In this document: piece after piece, positions 1-8,146 of the stretch
Layout of the letters: each line of letters opens with the position of its first letter
Position numbering within the stretch: the first letter of the stretch is position 1
Assembly: GCA_031412915.1 (NCBI GenBank)
Contig: JANODX010000096.1
Coordinates: forward strand, 1 to 64,000
Length of the DNA stretch: 64,000 nt
Direction: 5' to 3'
DNA from: JAGNNV01 sp031412915
Lineage (GTDB): Bacteria; Acidobacteriota; Vicinamibacteria; Fen-336; JAGNNV01
The notes under the pieces: model-generated
What the model saw: the letters and a program-made list of their open reading frames with translations, nothing else
The model's database searches: none
Told to the model about the DNA's origin: nothing
Program-made: the position numbers and the translations under genes

Positions 1-872
1 CCGTGGCTTCGCAGATTCGCCTGCATGGTCTGGATCCGGCGGAGGCGCTCGTCACGGTCTCGCCGCGCGAGGGCGAGGAACTGCTTCGGCCAGAAGACCT
101 CAACGCGGCGATCGACCGCGCGGGCGACGAGTTGGCCCTCGTGTTGCTGCCGGGGGTGCAGTACTACACCGGGCAGGCCCTCGATCTCCCCGCCCTCGTC
201 GAGAGCGGACATCGCGCCGGTGCGGTCGTCGGGTTCGACCTCGCGCACGCCGCGGGCAACCTGGCCTTGCGCCTTCACGACTGGGGCGCCGATTTCGCGT
301 GCTGGTGCACCTACAAGTACCTGAATTCGGGCCCGGGCGCGGTCGGCGGCTGCTTCGTGCACGAGCGACACGGCCGGGCGACGGATACGCCCCGGCTCGC
401 AGGATGGTGGGGGCACAACAAGCAGACGCGCTTTCAGATGGGGCCGACCTTCGACCCCACTCCCGGAGCCGACGGCTGGCAGTTGTCGAATCCGCCGATC
501 GTCTCCCTGGCGGCGGTGCGGGCCTCCCTCGAAATCTTCGCCGAGGCCGGGGGCATGGCGCCACTGCGGGCAAAGTCGGTCGCCCTCACCGGCTATCTCG
601 AGAGCCTGCTTCGCGAGCGACTCGGATCCCGGATCGAGATCGTGACCCCGAGCGACCCTGACCAGCGTGGGTGCCAGCTCTCGATCCGGGTCGCCGGCTC
701 CCGGCGGCACGGCCGAGAGCTCCTGCGCCGGATCGAAGAGGCCTTCGTGGCCTGCGATTTCAGAGAGCCCGACGTGGTGCGCGTGGCCCCGGTTCCCCTC
801 TACAATACGTTCGACGAGGCGTACGGTTTCGTCGACGCCCTGGCTCGGATCATCGACAAGGAGACGGCATGA
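1..872 (+). CDS. kynU: Kynureninase (5' end outside window)
   Basis: PLP-dependent hydrolase that splits kynurenine to anthranilate and alanine in tryptophan degradation, cytoplasmic. About 290 C-terminal residues are visible, open from the window edge. The segment FDLAHAAGN followed by CTYKYLNSGPGAVGG matches the kynureninase cofactor site, the lysine of YKYLN being the Schiff-base residue; GWWGHNKQTRFQM and QLSNPPI further downstream are also typical. Roughly 130 N-terminal residues are missing compared with the usual length of about 420. The stop overlaps the next gene's start as ATGA, so the permease is translationally coupled. Family assignment is firm; the true start cannot be seen. Confidence 0.93.
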   Translation, partial: VASQIRLHGLDPAEALVTVSPREGEELLRPEDLNAAIDRAGDELALVLLPGVQYYTGQALDLPALVESGHRAGAVVGFDLAHAAGNLALRLHDWGADFACWCTYKYLNSGPGAVGGCFVHERHGRATDTPRLAGWWGHNKQTRFQMGPTFDPTPGADGWQLSNPPIVSLAAVRASLEIFAEAGGMAPLRAKSVALTGYLESLLRERLGSRIEIVTPSDPDQRGCQLSIRVAGSRRHGRELLRRIEEAFVACDFREPDVVRVAPVPLYNTFDEAYGFVDALARIIDKETA

Positions 873-2275
873 CACAGGATCTCGTCTCTCCGCCGAGGGT
901 GCGACATGAAGCGGGGCTCACAAGGGCCCTGACCGCCGGCCAGCAGGCGATGATCGGCATCGGGGGCGGAATCGGCACGGGACTCTTCCTCGCGAGCGGA
1001 GCGGCGATTCCCGCCGCGGGTCCGGCGGTGATCCTCGCGAACGTTCTCATGGCCGGGGTGGCGCTGCTGCTGGGCGCTCGACTCACGGAAATGTGCGTGG
1101 CTCATCCCACCGCGGGGTCCTTTGGCCTGTATGCGGAGGCCTACATCTCTCCCTTCGCCGGATACCTCGTGCGGATGAGCTACTGGATCAGCCAGGTCGT
1201 CGTGGTCGGCGGTCACGTGACCGCCATCGCGATCTACATGCGTTTCTGGTTCCCCGGCGTGCCCGGTACCGTGTGGATTGTGCTGTTCTCGATCGGGCTC
1301 TTCTACATCAACGCCCGCGCCGTCTCCGTCTTCGGCTCGTTCGAGTACTGGTTCTCGATGGTGAAGGTCGTGGCTATCGTCCTGTTCGTGGGTCTCGGCC
1401 TCCTCATGCTTCTCGGCCTCGTCGGCTCCGAGGCGCCCGGGCTTCGCAACTACGTCGAACATGGCGGCTTCCTTCCGAGGGGATGGACGGGCGTCTGGCT
1501 CGCGTCGTGCTTCGCCTTCTATTCGTTCATCGGGGTGGAGATGGCGGCGGTGGCCTCGGGCGAAGCGGTCGATCCCGCACGCACGATCCCCCGCGCTTTT
1601 CGCCGACTGGTCCTGGGCCTGTCCCTCATCTACATCATCACGACCACGGTGCTGGTGGGCATCGTGCCGTGGAACCAGCTCGGCATCACCGAGAGTCCGT
1701 TCGTACGCGTGCTCGGTCTCGTTGGCATTCCCGGCGCGGCTGCCCTGATGAACTTCGTGGTTCTCACCGCCGCACTCTCGTCCGCGAATGCCTGCCTCTA
1801 TCTGGTCGCGCGGACGCTGTTCTCGCTCTCCCAGAGCGGGCTCGTGCCTTCGGGCCTGGGCGCCGTGAACTCGAGGGGCGTCCCCATGAACGCACTGGGG
1901 GTGGCGGCGGTGGGCCTGGCCTCCGCCCTCGTCGTCGAGTACCTGATCGGCGCGGACGCCTACCTCTGGTTCATCGGCGTGGCCTTGTTCGGCGCACTCC
2001 TGTGCTGGCTGATGATCTTTCTCACCCACATCGCGTTCCGCCGCGCCTGGGACCGGTCGGGGGCGCCGCAGTCGTATCGCGCGAAGTTCGGAGTGGCGGG
2101 CTCCGTGGTGGGGGCCCTCGTGATGCTCGCGATCCTCGTCAGCACCTGGTGGGCTCCGGGCTTGCGCGTCACCCTCTACGCGGCCGGCCCCTGGCTGCTG
2201 ATTGTCGGTGCTGCCTACGTGTTGTCTCCGCGGCGCACGCAGGCCGAGCCGCTCGCATCTTCTCCGAACGAGTAG
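869..2275 (+). CDS. APC-superfamily amino-acid permease
   Basis: A 468-residue inner-membrane transporter with about 12 hydrophobic segments. The first carries the substrate-binding loop IGGGIGTGLF, characteristic of the amino-acid transporter branch that includes the E. coli AnsP, GabP and ProY types. The ATG overlaps the kynureninase stop by ATGA; I chose it over an upstream in-frame start at 671 because that would overlap kynU by 200 bases. Coupling to kynU suggests tryptophan, kynurenine or another aromatic amino acid as substrate. That is inference from context; the sequence alone does not show specificity. Confidence 0.9.
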   Translation: MTQDLVSPPRVRHEAGLTRALTAGQQAMIGIGGGIGTGLFLASGAAIPAAGPAVILANVLMAGVALLLGARLTEMCVAHPTAGSFGLYAEAYISPFAGYLVRMSYWISQVVVVGGHVTAIAIYMRFWFPGVPGTVWIVLFSIGLFYINARAVSVFGSFEYWFSMVKVVAIVLFVGLGLLMLLGLVGSEAPGLRNYVEHGGFLPRGWTGVWLASCFAFYSFIGVEMAAVASGEAVDPARTIPRAFRRLVLGLSLIYIITTTVLVGIVPWNQLGITESPFVRVLGLVGIPGAAALMNFVVLTAALSSANACLYLVARTLFSLSQSGLVPSGLGAVNSRGVPMNALGVAAVGLASALVVEYLIGADAYLWFIGVALFGALLCWLMIFLTHIAFRRAWDRSGAPQSYRAKFGVAGSVVGALVMLAILVSTWWAPGLRVTLYAAGPWLLIVGAAYVLSPRRTQAEPLASSPNE

Positions 2276-2317
2276 TCATGTGTTTCGCGCTGTTGGAGAC
2301 CTCTCGCGGGACGCCGG

Positions 2318-2344
2318 CGGTCCCTTCGACGGGCTCAGAGACCG
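2318..2344. repeat. Short REP-like inverted repeat
   Basis: An imperfect hairpin with arms CGGTC and GACCG and the inner core CCCTTCGAC..GCTCAGAG. It is a single short copy of the repeat family found again near 36400, 36600, 45400 and 48200. It lies between the permease gene and the LVIVD gene and may act as a weak transcript-end structure. Confidence 0.6.
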
Positions 2345-2447
2345 ACTTATCGTGACCCTTCACACATTCCAGGACTCACCCGAGGTACATGACGTACTGA
2401 GGATTCACAGCCAGACCCGCCCCTTGTCGGGGGCCAGGAGACCATTC

Positions 2448-4241
2448 ATGAGCGTTTATGTCAGGGCGGCAATCGTCCTTGCGACGGCAATCGTGTTTAC
2501 GGCGACGAGAGGATCGATGGCACGGGCCGGCGAGCCGCCGGCACCTTCCGCGACCCCGGTTGCCGCCTCGTCCGCGGGTCCGGCGGTGTGCGACGATCGG
2601 CGGCCGCCGGCCGCCGACCCTGGCAGCTACGGGATGCAGATCGATGGCACGTTCCGCCATCCCTTCCTGACCCCCCTGGACGAGGAAAATCCCCATCCGT
2701 TTCCAGGACGCCTGGACAAGTACGACCTCGGGACCTACATCAGCAACATGAAGGTGGAGGCTTCCTATGAAGGCGCGGCGTTCGTGCCGGATCCCTTCCA
2801 CACCTGGCAGAACATCGTCGACTTCGACGGCCGGCGGTATCTGTTCCAGTACGACCGCAGCGACGGGCGGGTTTACGACATCACCGACGTCCGGCACGTC
2901 ACGGTGGTCGAATCGATGGGGCGAAACGACGTGAAGGCCCCGCAGGGGGTGAACGCCGAGAACCTCGGGGGCGCCGACTGGAAGGCGCACGATTTCTGGG
3001 GCGCTTCGAGCATCCAGTGGAACGCGCGTCTCGGCAAGTACATCATGATCCAGAGCTTCGAGCAGAAGCGCCAGGTAGGCGAACTCGGCGATGACCCGGA
3101 ACGCAGCAAGTTCGGGAACCCGACGGGGGTTGCGGCCCTGCGAGCCGGCGTGCAACTCAAGGGCTTCAAAGTCTTCGAGCTGAACGGTCCGCGCAAAAAG
3201 GACTGGAAGCTACTGGCCGCGGTCAGCACTGATTCCACCCAAGAGGATCCGCTTCGGTCCGACTACGACCGCGCGCCGCAGCAGGGCTCGGGCTCGCTCG
3301 ATGTGCCGTACTACGTGGGCGACAAATACCTCTTCATCGCCACCGCGCCGAACGACACGTGGGCGAATACGGAATACCCGACCTATCTCTATTCGGCCGG
3401 TTATCAGGCGTGGGACGTCTCGGAACCGGCCCGCCCCACCCTCCTCGGCACGTGGCACCGCGCGGGACAAGTGCGCGGCGAGGAGGCCGCGTACCGCACG
3501 AACCCGCGGTGCGGCAACCGCACCTCCTGGATGGGCGCACGGATGCCGCTCTTCATTCCAAAGCCGGTCGAGGAGGGCGGGAAATACGGATTCGCGGCGA
3601 TGGGCGGCCTGGGGCTCTCGGTGCTCGACATCTCCGATCCTCGCCAGATGAAAGAGGTCGGCCATCTCGATCTGCCGCCGTCGGTGGCCGGGACGGAAGG
3701 CGACAACATCGACGTCTCCCGATACGAGACCACCGGGCAGATCTTCTACAGCGGCTATCCGCTCACCGAAGACTGTTACGAGCCATACAAGGACATCTAT
3801 CAGATCGATGTCCGCGACGTCGCCCATCCCCGGCTGGTTGGGGTCCTGCCGCGGCCCACGCCGCCCGCGGGCGCGCCGTTCACCGACTACTGCCAGCGCA
3901 GGGGCAGCTTCGGTCCGAAACGGTCGGGGTACTACACCTCGCCGGGCGATCCCCGCTCCGGTCTTCTCGTGTATGGCTTCTACAACGCCGGGATCCAGGT
4001 GTTCGACGTCAGCCGCCCCGCGGGGCCGAGGATTGCCGCGTACTTCGTGCCCAAGGCGTACGGGCCGGAGACGCCCGACTACGGCTACGGCAACCAGACC
4101 CACGGCTCGTACGTCGAATGGGATCGCAACATCATCTGGGCCTTCACGAATCACGGCATCTACGCCTTGTCGGCCGAGACGCTCCTGGGCGCGCCGAATC
4201 TGGGCGCACCCACCGCACCTTTCCGCACAAGCGCACGTTGA
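2448..4241 (+). CDS. Secreted LVIVD-repeat protein
   Basis: A 597-residue protein with a Sec signal peptide (about residues 1-28, ending ARA before GEPP) and several copies of a beta-propeller-like repeat of the LVIVD family: YDITDVRHVTVVE, LSVLDISDPRQMKEVGHL, YQIDVRDVAHPRLVGVL and IQVFDVSRPAGPRIAAYF. It is therefore extracytoplasmic and probably beta-propeller shaped. The enzymatic or binding role of the family is unknown. ATG at 2448 is preceded by CCAGGAG at a good distance and begins the signal peptide; the frame stays open upstream but without a credible start. It is a divergent paralog of the gene at 5654, with a hydrolase gene between them on the other strand. Confidence 0.85.
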   Translation: MSVYVRAAIVLATAIVFTATRGSMARAGEPPAPSATPVAASSAGPAVCDDRRPPAADPGSYGMQIDGTFRHPFLTPLDEENPHPFPGRLDKYDLGTYISNMKVEASYEGAAFVPDPFHTWQNIVDFDGRRYLFQYDRSDGRVYDITDVRHVTVVESMGRNDVKAPQGVNAENLGGADWKAHDFWGASSIQWNARLGKYIMIQSFEQKRQVGELGDDPERSKFGNPTGVAALRAGVQLKGFKVFELNGPRKKDWKLLAAVSTDSTQEDPLRSDYDRAPQQGSGSLDVPYYVGDKYLFIATAPNDTWANTEYPTYLYSAGYQAWDVSEPARPTLLGTWHRAGQVRGEEAAYRTNPRCGNRTSWMGARMPLFIPKPVEEGGKYGFAAMGGLGLSVLDISDPRQMKEVGHLDLPPSVAGTEGDNIDVSRYETTGQIFYSGYPLTEDCYEPYKDIYQIDVRDVAHPRLVGVLPRPTPPAGAPFTDYCQRRGSFGPKRSGYYTSPGDPRSGLLVYGFYNAGIQVFDVSRPAGPRIAAYFVPKAYGPETPDYGYGNQTHGSYVEWDRNIIWAFTNHGIYALSAETLLGAPNLGAPTAPFRTSAR

Positions 4242-4366
4242 CCGCTCCCTGGTAAGGAGCCGGCTCCTCTGACCACGCCTTCATGAGCCTCCCCACGGCC
4301 CATCGGTCGATTGCCCCCTTGTGAGGTCTCTTCCCTCCAACCATCTCGGTCAGCCGGGGCGCGAGG

Positions 4367-5332
4367 CTAAGCCTTCAATTGGCGCGCGAAGAAGGCCTTG
4401 ACCATCTCGCGAGCGCGGTCGGTTTGCGGCCCCTCTTGGGCGGTCCACTGGTGCTCGCATTTCTCGAACACGTGGAACTCGCAATGGCCGCCGGCCGCGT
4501 TGTACGCCTTGGCGAACTTCTCCTGCACCGGGGGCATCACGTTGTCGTCGAGCTCCCCCTGCATGATCAGCAGGGGGAGCAGCGGCACTTTCTCATGGCG
4601 ATCGAGGATTTCCTGCGGATTGGCCTCGTGGATGGTTTCGAACGGGTTGAAGAAGGTCGTGTTGTTCTTGACCATGCCCTCGTTCTTCTTGGTCACCGCA
4701 TTCTCATAGCGGGCGAAGGTGTTGCTGATCGGCGACCGCGTCGCGATGAAGGCCACGGTCGCGTCGAGCTTGGGCGCTTCGGGCAGGGGAATGGCGTTGT
4801 AACGCGGGTCGTTCGGACGCATGCCCAGGAGTTCAGCCACGTGGCCGCCGCTGGAGCTTCCGTACACGCCGATCCTGGACGGGTCCCCGTTCCACGACGC
4901 CGCCTTCCACTTGACCCAGCGCACACCGTAGTTGGCATCCTGAACGCAGGCCGGATACGGCGCTTCCGGCGCCAGGGTCATGTCGATGGCGACCACGAGA
5001 AGGCCGCTTTTGGCCAGAGCCCGGTCCATCGGTTCCTCCGCGAAGCGGTCTTTGGCGTTCCACGCCCCGCCATGCAAGTCGATGACTGTGGGGAACGGTC
5101 CCACACCCACGGGCTGGTAGATGCGAGCCATGAGTGCTCGCCCGGCTTTCGTGCGCCGAAACTCGACTTCGGTCACCTTGAGATCAAATTTCGCCGCGGG
5201 GTTGTAGGCGGGCGCGCGGTCGATCGCAAAGACCGGACCAGACTTCAGGACCGATCCAACCGGTATGGCGGCAGCACCCAAGGCCGTCATGGTCTTGAGA
5301 AACTCCCGGCGTTTGGTGGGGTGGCTTTTCAT
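4367..5332 (-). CDS. Tat-exported alpha/beta hydrolase (HSL/esterase type)
   Basis: A 321-residue hydrolase with a twin-arginine leader (KRREFLKTM at residues 7-15, then a hydrophobic stretch). It has the HGG oxyanion motif in DLHGGAWN, the nucleophile elbow GSSSGG, an acid in QGELDDN and the histidine in KCEHQW, all in order for a hormone-sensitive-lipase-like esterase or peptidase. It probably cleaves esters in the periplasm; the substrate is unknown. The start at 5332 has a TTGGAG ribosome site eight bases upstream. It lies between two LVIVD-repeat genes and is divergent from the second one. Confidence 0.87.
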   Translation of the reverse strand: MKSHPTKRREFLKTMTALGAAAIPVGSVLKSGPVFAIDRAPAYNPAAKFDLKVTEVEFRRTKAGRALMARIYQPVGVGPFPTVIDLHGGAWNAKDRFAEEPMDRALAKSGLLVVAIDMTLAPEAPYPACVQDANYGVRWVKWKAASWNGDPSRIGVYGSSSGGHVAELLGMRPNDPRYNAIPLPEAPKLDATVAFIATRSPISNTFARYENAVTKKNEGMVKNNTTFFNPFETIHEANPQEILDRHEKVPLLPLLIMQGELDDNVMPPVQEKFAKAYNAAGGHCEFHVFEKCEHQWTAQEGPQTDRAREMVKAFFARQLKA

Positions 5333-5653
5333 AACCTGATCTCCAAGTGATTCTGAACGGGGCCCTCTGAAATCGACGCTATAGGCGTCGTCGCCTCCGC
5401 CAGGCTCTCCCAGAGGAGCCGCCGAGGCAAGCTCACTATCCCACACCGAAACGAAAGAAGAAAGCGGAAATCGCCGAGGGTCTTTACCCTTCCGGCGGAG
5501 CCAAGCGTGCGGTGGACCCGCAAGGAAACGCAAGGGGATGGCGCGTGTGTATAGTGGCCTCAACAGCTGGCGACGCGACATGGCGGCATCGGATGATTCC
5601 ATCGAAATGACTACCCGTGGGCGGAAACCACCCAAGGTTTGGAGATACATGTG
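5333..5653. promoter_or_regulatory. Divergent intergenic region with inverted repeat
   Basis: 321 bases separating two divergent secreted-protein genes. It contains a perfect 6-bp inverted repeat, CGACGC-TATAG-GCGTCG, at 5374-5390. The spacer reads CTATAG on the minus strand and could be part of a -10 element for the hydrolase gene. A TATAGT at 5550-5555 could serve the plus-strand LVIVD gene, but I see no good -35 for it. No gene is supported here. Confidence 0.35.
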
Positions 5654-7171
5654 ATGACGAAGACGAAGAAGACGCGCAAGACTCACTTCCTGGCGCAATT
5701 TCTCATCCTGCTTGCCGCATCCTCGGCGCAAAGCGCGCAGGCCGCCAAGCCGCCGGGAGGCGATCCAGGTTCGGACGGGGCGCAGAATGTCCGACTGGTG
5801 GGCTACAACGATCTGCAGGGCCGCCAGTCATTGCAGCTGACGACCCGTTCAGATGCTGGGAACGGCAACTGGGTCTATGTCGGCCATCAGCCGAACAACC
5901 GGTCGGCTCCGACCCCGGGGGACGATGCGGGTGGCGTGAACGAGACCATCATGAATCCCATCACCGGGAAGATGGAGATCAACGGCACCTCGCTCATCGA
6001 CATCACCGATCCGGCCAAGCCGACGCTGAAGTGGCACATCCCCGGCTCGGCCAGCGCCAACCATCGATCGGTGTCCGTGGTGTACGACTACAAGCACGAC
6101 GGCACCAGTCATGACTACCTCGTCCGCAGCGCCGACGACGGCACGAACTTCCGCTTCGAGGTCTTCGACATCACGGACCGGGCCACGAACCCGAAGAACA
6201 TCAAGCTCGTCTCCGAGATCAAGGGAACGCCCAAGGACTCCTGCGGCCCCGGGTGCGGCGGGCCGTTCATCGTCCGTGCCCACAAGGGCTACTGGTCCGA
6301 GGACTCGGGTTACTACTACACCTCCTCGGGCGAGCCGGGATTCCGCAATACCCTGCTGCACATCTGGGACATGAGGAATCCGGCGACCCCGAAGTTCGTG
6401 GGCCGGGCCTGGCTGCCGGGGATGAAGGACACCGAAGACAAGGCGCTCTACCAGGGCCAGTACGTCCATCACCCCATCATCGACGAGGCGAACAACCGGA
6501 TGTACCTCGGATTCCGCAACGCCAGCGGTCTGATGGGCGCCTGGGATATTTCCGACCGGGCGAATCCAAAGTCGGTCTGGGTGGTGGATACCAACCCGCC
6601 GAACCGCGGACCGCACACCCTGACTCCGATCACCTACGACACGCTTCCCAACTTCGGGAAAGACGCTCTTCCACGGAAGTACATGTTCATGACCGACGAG
6701 GCGGGCGGGGCCGCGGACATGGCGCCGTGCCCGGTGGGGATCAGGACGAGGGCCTACATGTTCGACGTCACGGTGGAGACTCGTCCGACCCAGGTGTCCC
6801 AGTGGGAAGTGCCGGTGGGCGACTTCTGCAACAAGGGCGGTCGATTCGGCCCGCATCAGCACGCGGAGTTCGTGAACGGGCGGCTCAACCGGCACGAGAA
6901 CCGCATCGCCTGGGTCGCCTACTTCAACGCGGGAGTCCGGGTTCTCGACCTGTCCAATCCCTACGCCATGCGCGAGATTGGCTATTACATCCCCAAGACC
7001 AACACCATGTCCCATCCGATGGCCCCGGGGCAGAAGACCGCCATCCAGATCAACGACGTGACCATCGACCACCGCGGCCTGGCCTACGCCACGGACCGGG
7101 TGGGCACCGGCCTGTTCATCATGGAATACACCGGGCCGAAGCCGAACGTTGCGGCGCGGCCGGCGAACTAG
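5654..7171 (+). CDS. Secreted LVIVD-repeat protein, second copy
   Basis: A 505-residue exported protein with a lysine-rich n-region and a signal peptide ending near AQA before AKPPGG. Repeats of the LVIVD type are visible: LIDITDPAKPTLKWHI, HIWDMRNPATPKFVGRA, AWDISDRANPKSVWVV and VRVLDLSNPYAMREIGYYIPK. Cysteines cluster in SCGPGCGGPF. ATG at 5654 sits nine bases after GGAG; a TTG fifteen bases further up has no ribosome site. The function of this family is not known. Two related copies so close together suggest duplication and a shared role, perhaps with the hydrolase between them. Confidence 0.85.
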   Translation: MTKTKKTRKTHFLAQFLILLAASSAQSAQAAKPPGGDPGSDGAQNVRLVGYNDLQGRQSLQLTTRSDAGNGNWVYVGHQPNNRSAPTPGDDAGGVNETIMNPITGKMEINGTSLIDITDPAKPTLKWHIPGSASANHRSVSVVYDYKHDGTSHDYLVRSADDGTNFRFEVFDITDRATNPKNIKLVSEIKGTPKDSCGPGCGGPFIVRAHKGYWSEDSGYYYTSSGEPGFRNTLLHIWDMRNPATPKFVGRAWLPGMKDTEDKALYQGQYVHHPIIDEANNRMYLGFRNASGLMGAWDISDRANPKSVWVVDTNPPNRGPHTLTPITYDTLPNFGKDALPRKYMFMTDEAGGAADMAPCPVGIRTRAYMFDVTVETRPTQVSQWEVPVGDFCNKGGRFGPHQHAEFVNGRLNRHENRIAWVAYFNAGVRVLDLSNPYAMREIGYYIPKTNTMSHPMAPGQKTAIQINDVTIDHRGLAYATDRVGTGLFIMEYTGPKPNVAARPAN

Positions 7172-7182
7172 AGCTTCAAGAC

Positions 7183-7214
7183 GCGGAGCGGCAACCCCGG
7201 GTTCGCCGCTCCGC
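7183..7214. terminator. Hairpin between convergent genes
   Basis: A perfect 10-bp stem GCGGAGCGGC / GCCGCTCCGC, with an inner AACC/GGTT extension past a bulged C. It exactly fills the gap between the ends of two convergent genes. There is no run of T on either side, so it is a weak candidate for a bidirectional terminator. Confidence 0.45.
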
Positions 7215-7967
7215 TCAGTCGATACCGGCGGCGACGAACAGCCGCTTGGCCAAAGGCTGGCCCAGGAACGTCACCAGGGCGCGCGCGGCTTCCTTCTGCG
7301 GGCCCGCGGTCATGGGCGTCGCGACATACGACGTGAAGTTCTGGACATCGGGTGGCAAGGGCCCCACGAAGACCAGGCCCTCGTCTTTCCTGAGCAGGAT
7401 CTCGGTGATGGCGCCGAAAGCCACCTCCTTGCCCTTGCCCTTGAGCGTGTGCTCCATGACCTCGTCGCCGCTGGCATAGCGCCTGGACTTCGGTTCGACC
7501 TGTTCCCAGATTCCCATCTTCTTGAGCAGGCCCTCGAAGTAGGTGCCGGTGGAGGCGCGGTTGAAGACCAATGACTCCGCCTCGAGCACGGCCTTCTTGA
7601 TGTCGTCGCCGGTGGCGATCTTTGGCACCGGTGCGCCGCGACGCACCGCGACGCCGGAGCCGACGCGCCCCAGATCGACGCCGCCCGTCTCCACTTTTCC
7701 GGCCGTGGAGAGGTCCGCGACCACCGCCGGGGGGGCAATGAGCACATCGAAGATCTCGCCCGCCGCGACAAGCTCGCGGATCCGGGGCGGGGTGTTGAAG
7801 GCGATCGTCACCTTGTGCCCCGACTCCTTCTCGAAGGCCGCCGCGGCCGCTTTCAATCCGGGTTCGACTGCGCCGGCGCTGAGCACCGTGATTTCGGCGG
7901 CCGTCGAGGCCATACTCAGTCCCCCCAGAAGACTCGCCAGGGTCGCCAGGTTGTATTTGCGCCTCAT
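7215..7967 (-). CDS. ModA-like periplasmic substrate-binding protein
   Basis: A 250-residue protein with a signal peptide (MRRKYNLATLASLLGG.. to ASTAAE) followed by the opening ITVLSAGAVEPGLKAAAAAFEKESGHKV of type II solute-binding proteins related to molybdate-binding ModA. It has FDVLIAPP and a serine/threonine-rich STGTYF loop at the expected places. No permease or ATPase (modB or modC) is adjacent, so its transporter partner, if any, is elsewhere. The start has GGGGAGA nine bases upstream. It is divergent from the oxalate operon, so a sensing or uptake role for a small oxyanion or organic acid is possible but unproven. Confidence 0.8.
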   Translation of the reverse strand: MRRKYNLATLASLLGGLSMASTAAEITVLSAGAVEPGLKAAAAAFEKESGHKVTIAFNTPPRIRELVAAGEIFDVLIAPPAVVADLSTAGKVETGGVDLGRVGSGVAVRRGAPVPKIATGDDIKKAVLEAESLVFNRASTGTYFEGLLKKMGIWEQVEPKSRRYASGDEVMEHTLKGKGKEVAFGAITEILLRKDEGLVFVGPLPPDVQNFTSYVATPMTAGPQKEAARALVTFLGQPLAKRLFVAAGID

Positions 7968-8093
7968 GGTTCCATTTCTCCCCATCGTTCCTGATCCGAA
8001 GATACCTGCCCGACCCGTGAATCGTTTCGCCGCCCCCGGCATTCGACCGTCGAAAACCTGACCACGGTCCAGCCTCCCGGCTCAGCGAACCGA

Positions 8094-8124
8094 TATAGTC
8101 CTGCCTCTTGCTTCTTTCGAAAGA
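8094..8124 (+). promoter_or_regulatory. Candidate promoter and operator of the oxalate operon
   Basis: A TATAGT hexamer at 8094-8099 fits a -10 element. A perfect 12-base palindrome, TCTTTCGAAAGA, follows at 8113-8124, between it and the fhs ATG. A palindrome just past a start site is a common repressor position. No -35 match is obvious. Low certainty. Confidence 0.35.
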
Positions 8125-8146
8125 GCACAAACGAAAAGGTGGATCG

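Noticed and set aside
4255..4268. Perfect palindrome AGGAGCCGGCTCCT as a terminator
   Set aside because: Only five pairs if a four-base loop is allowed and no T-run follows; too weak to list as a feature.
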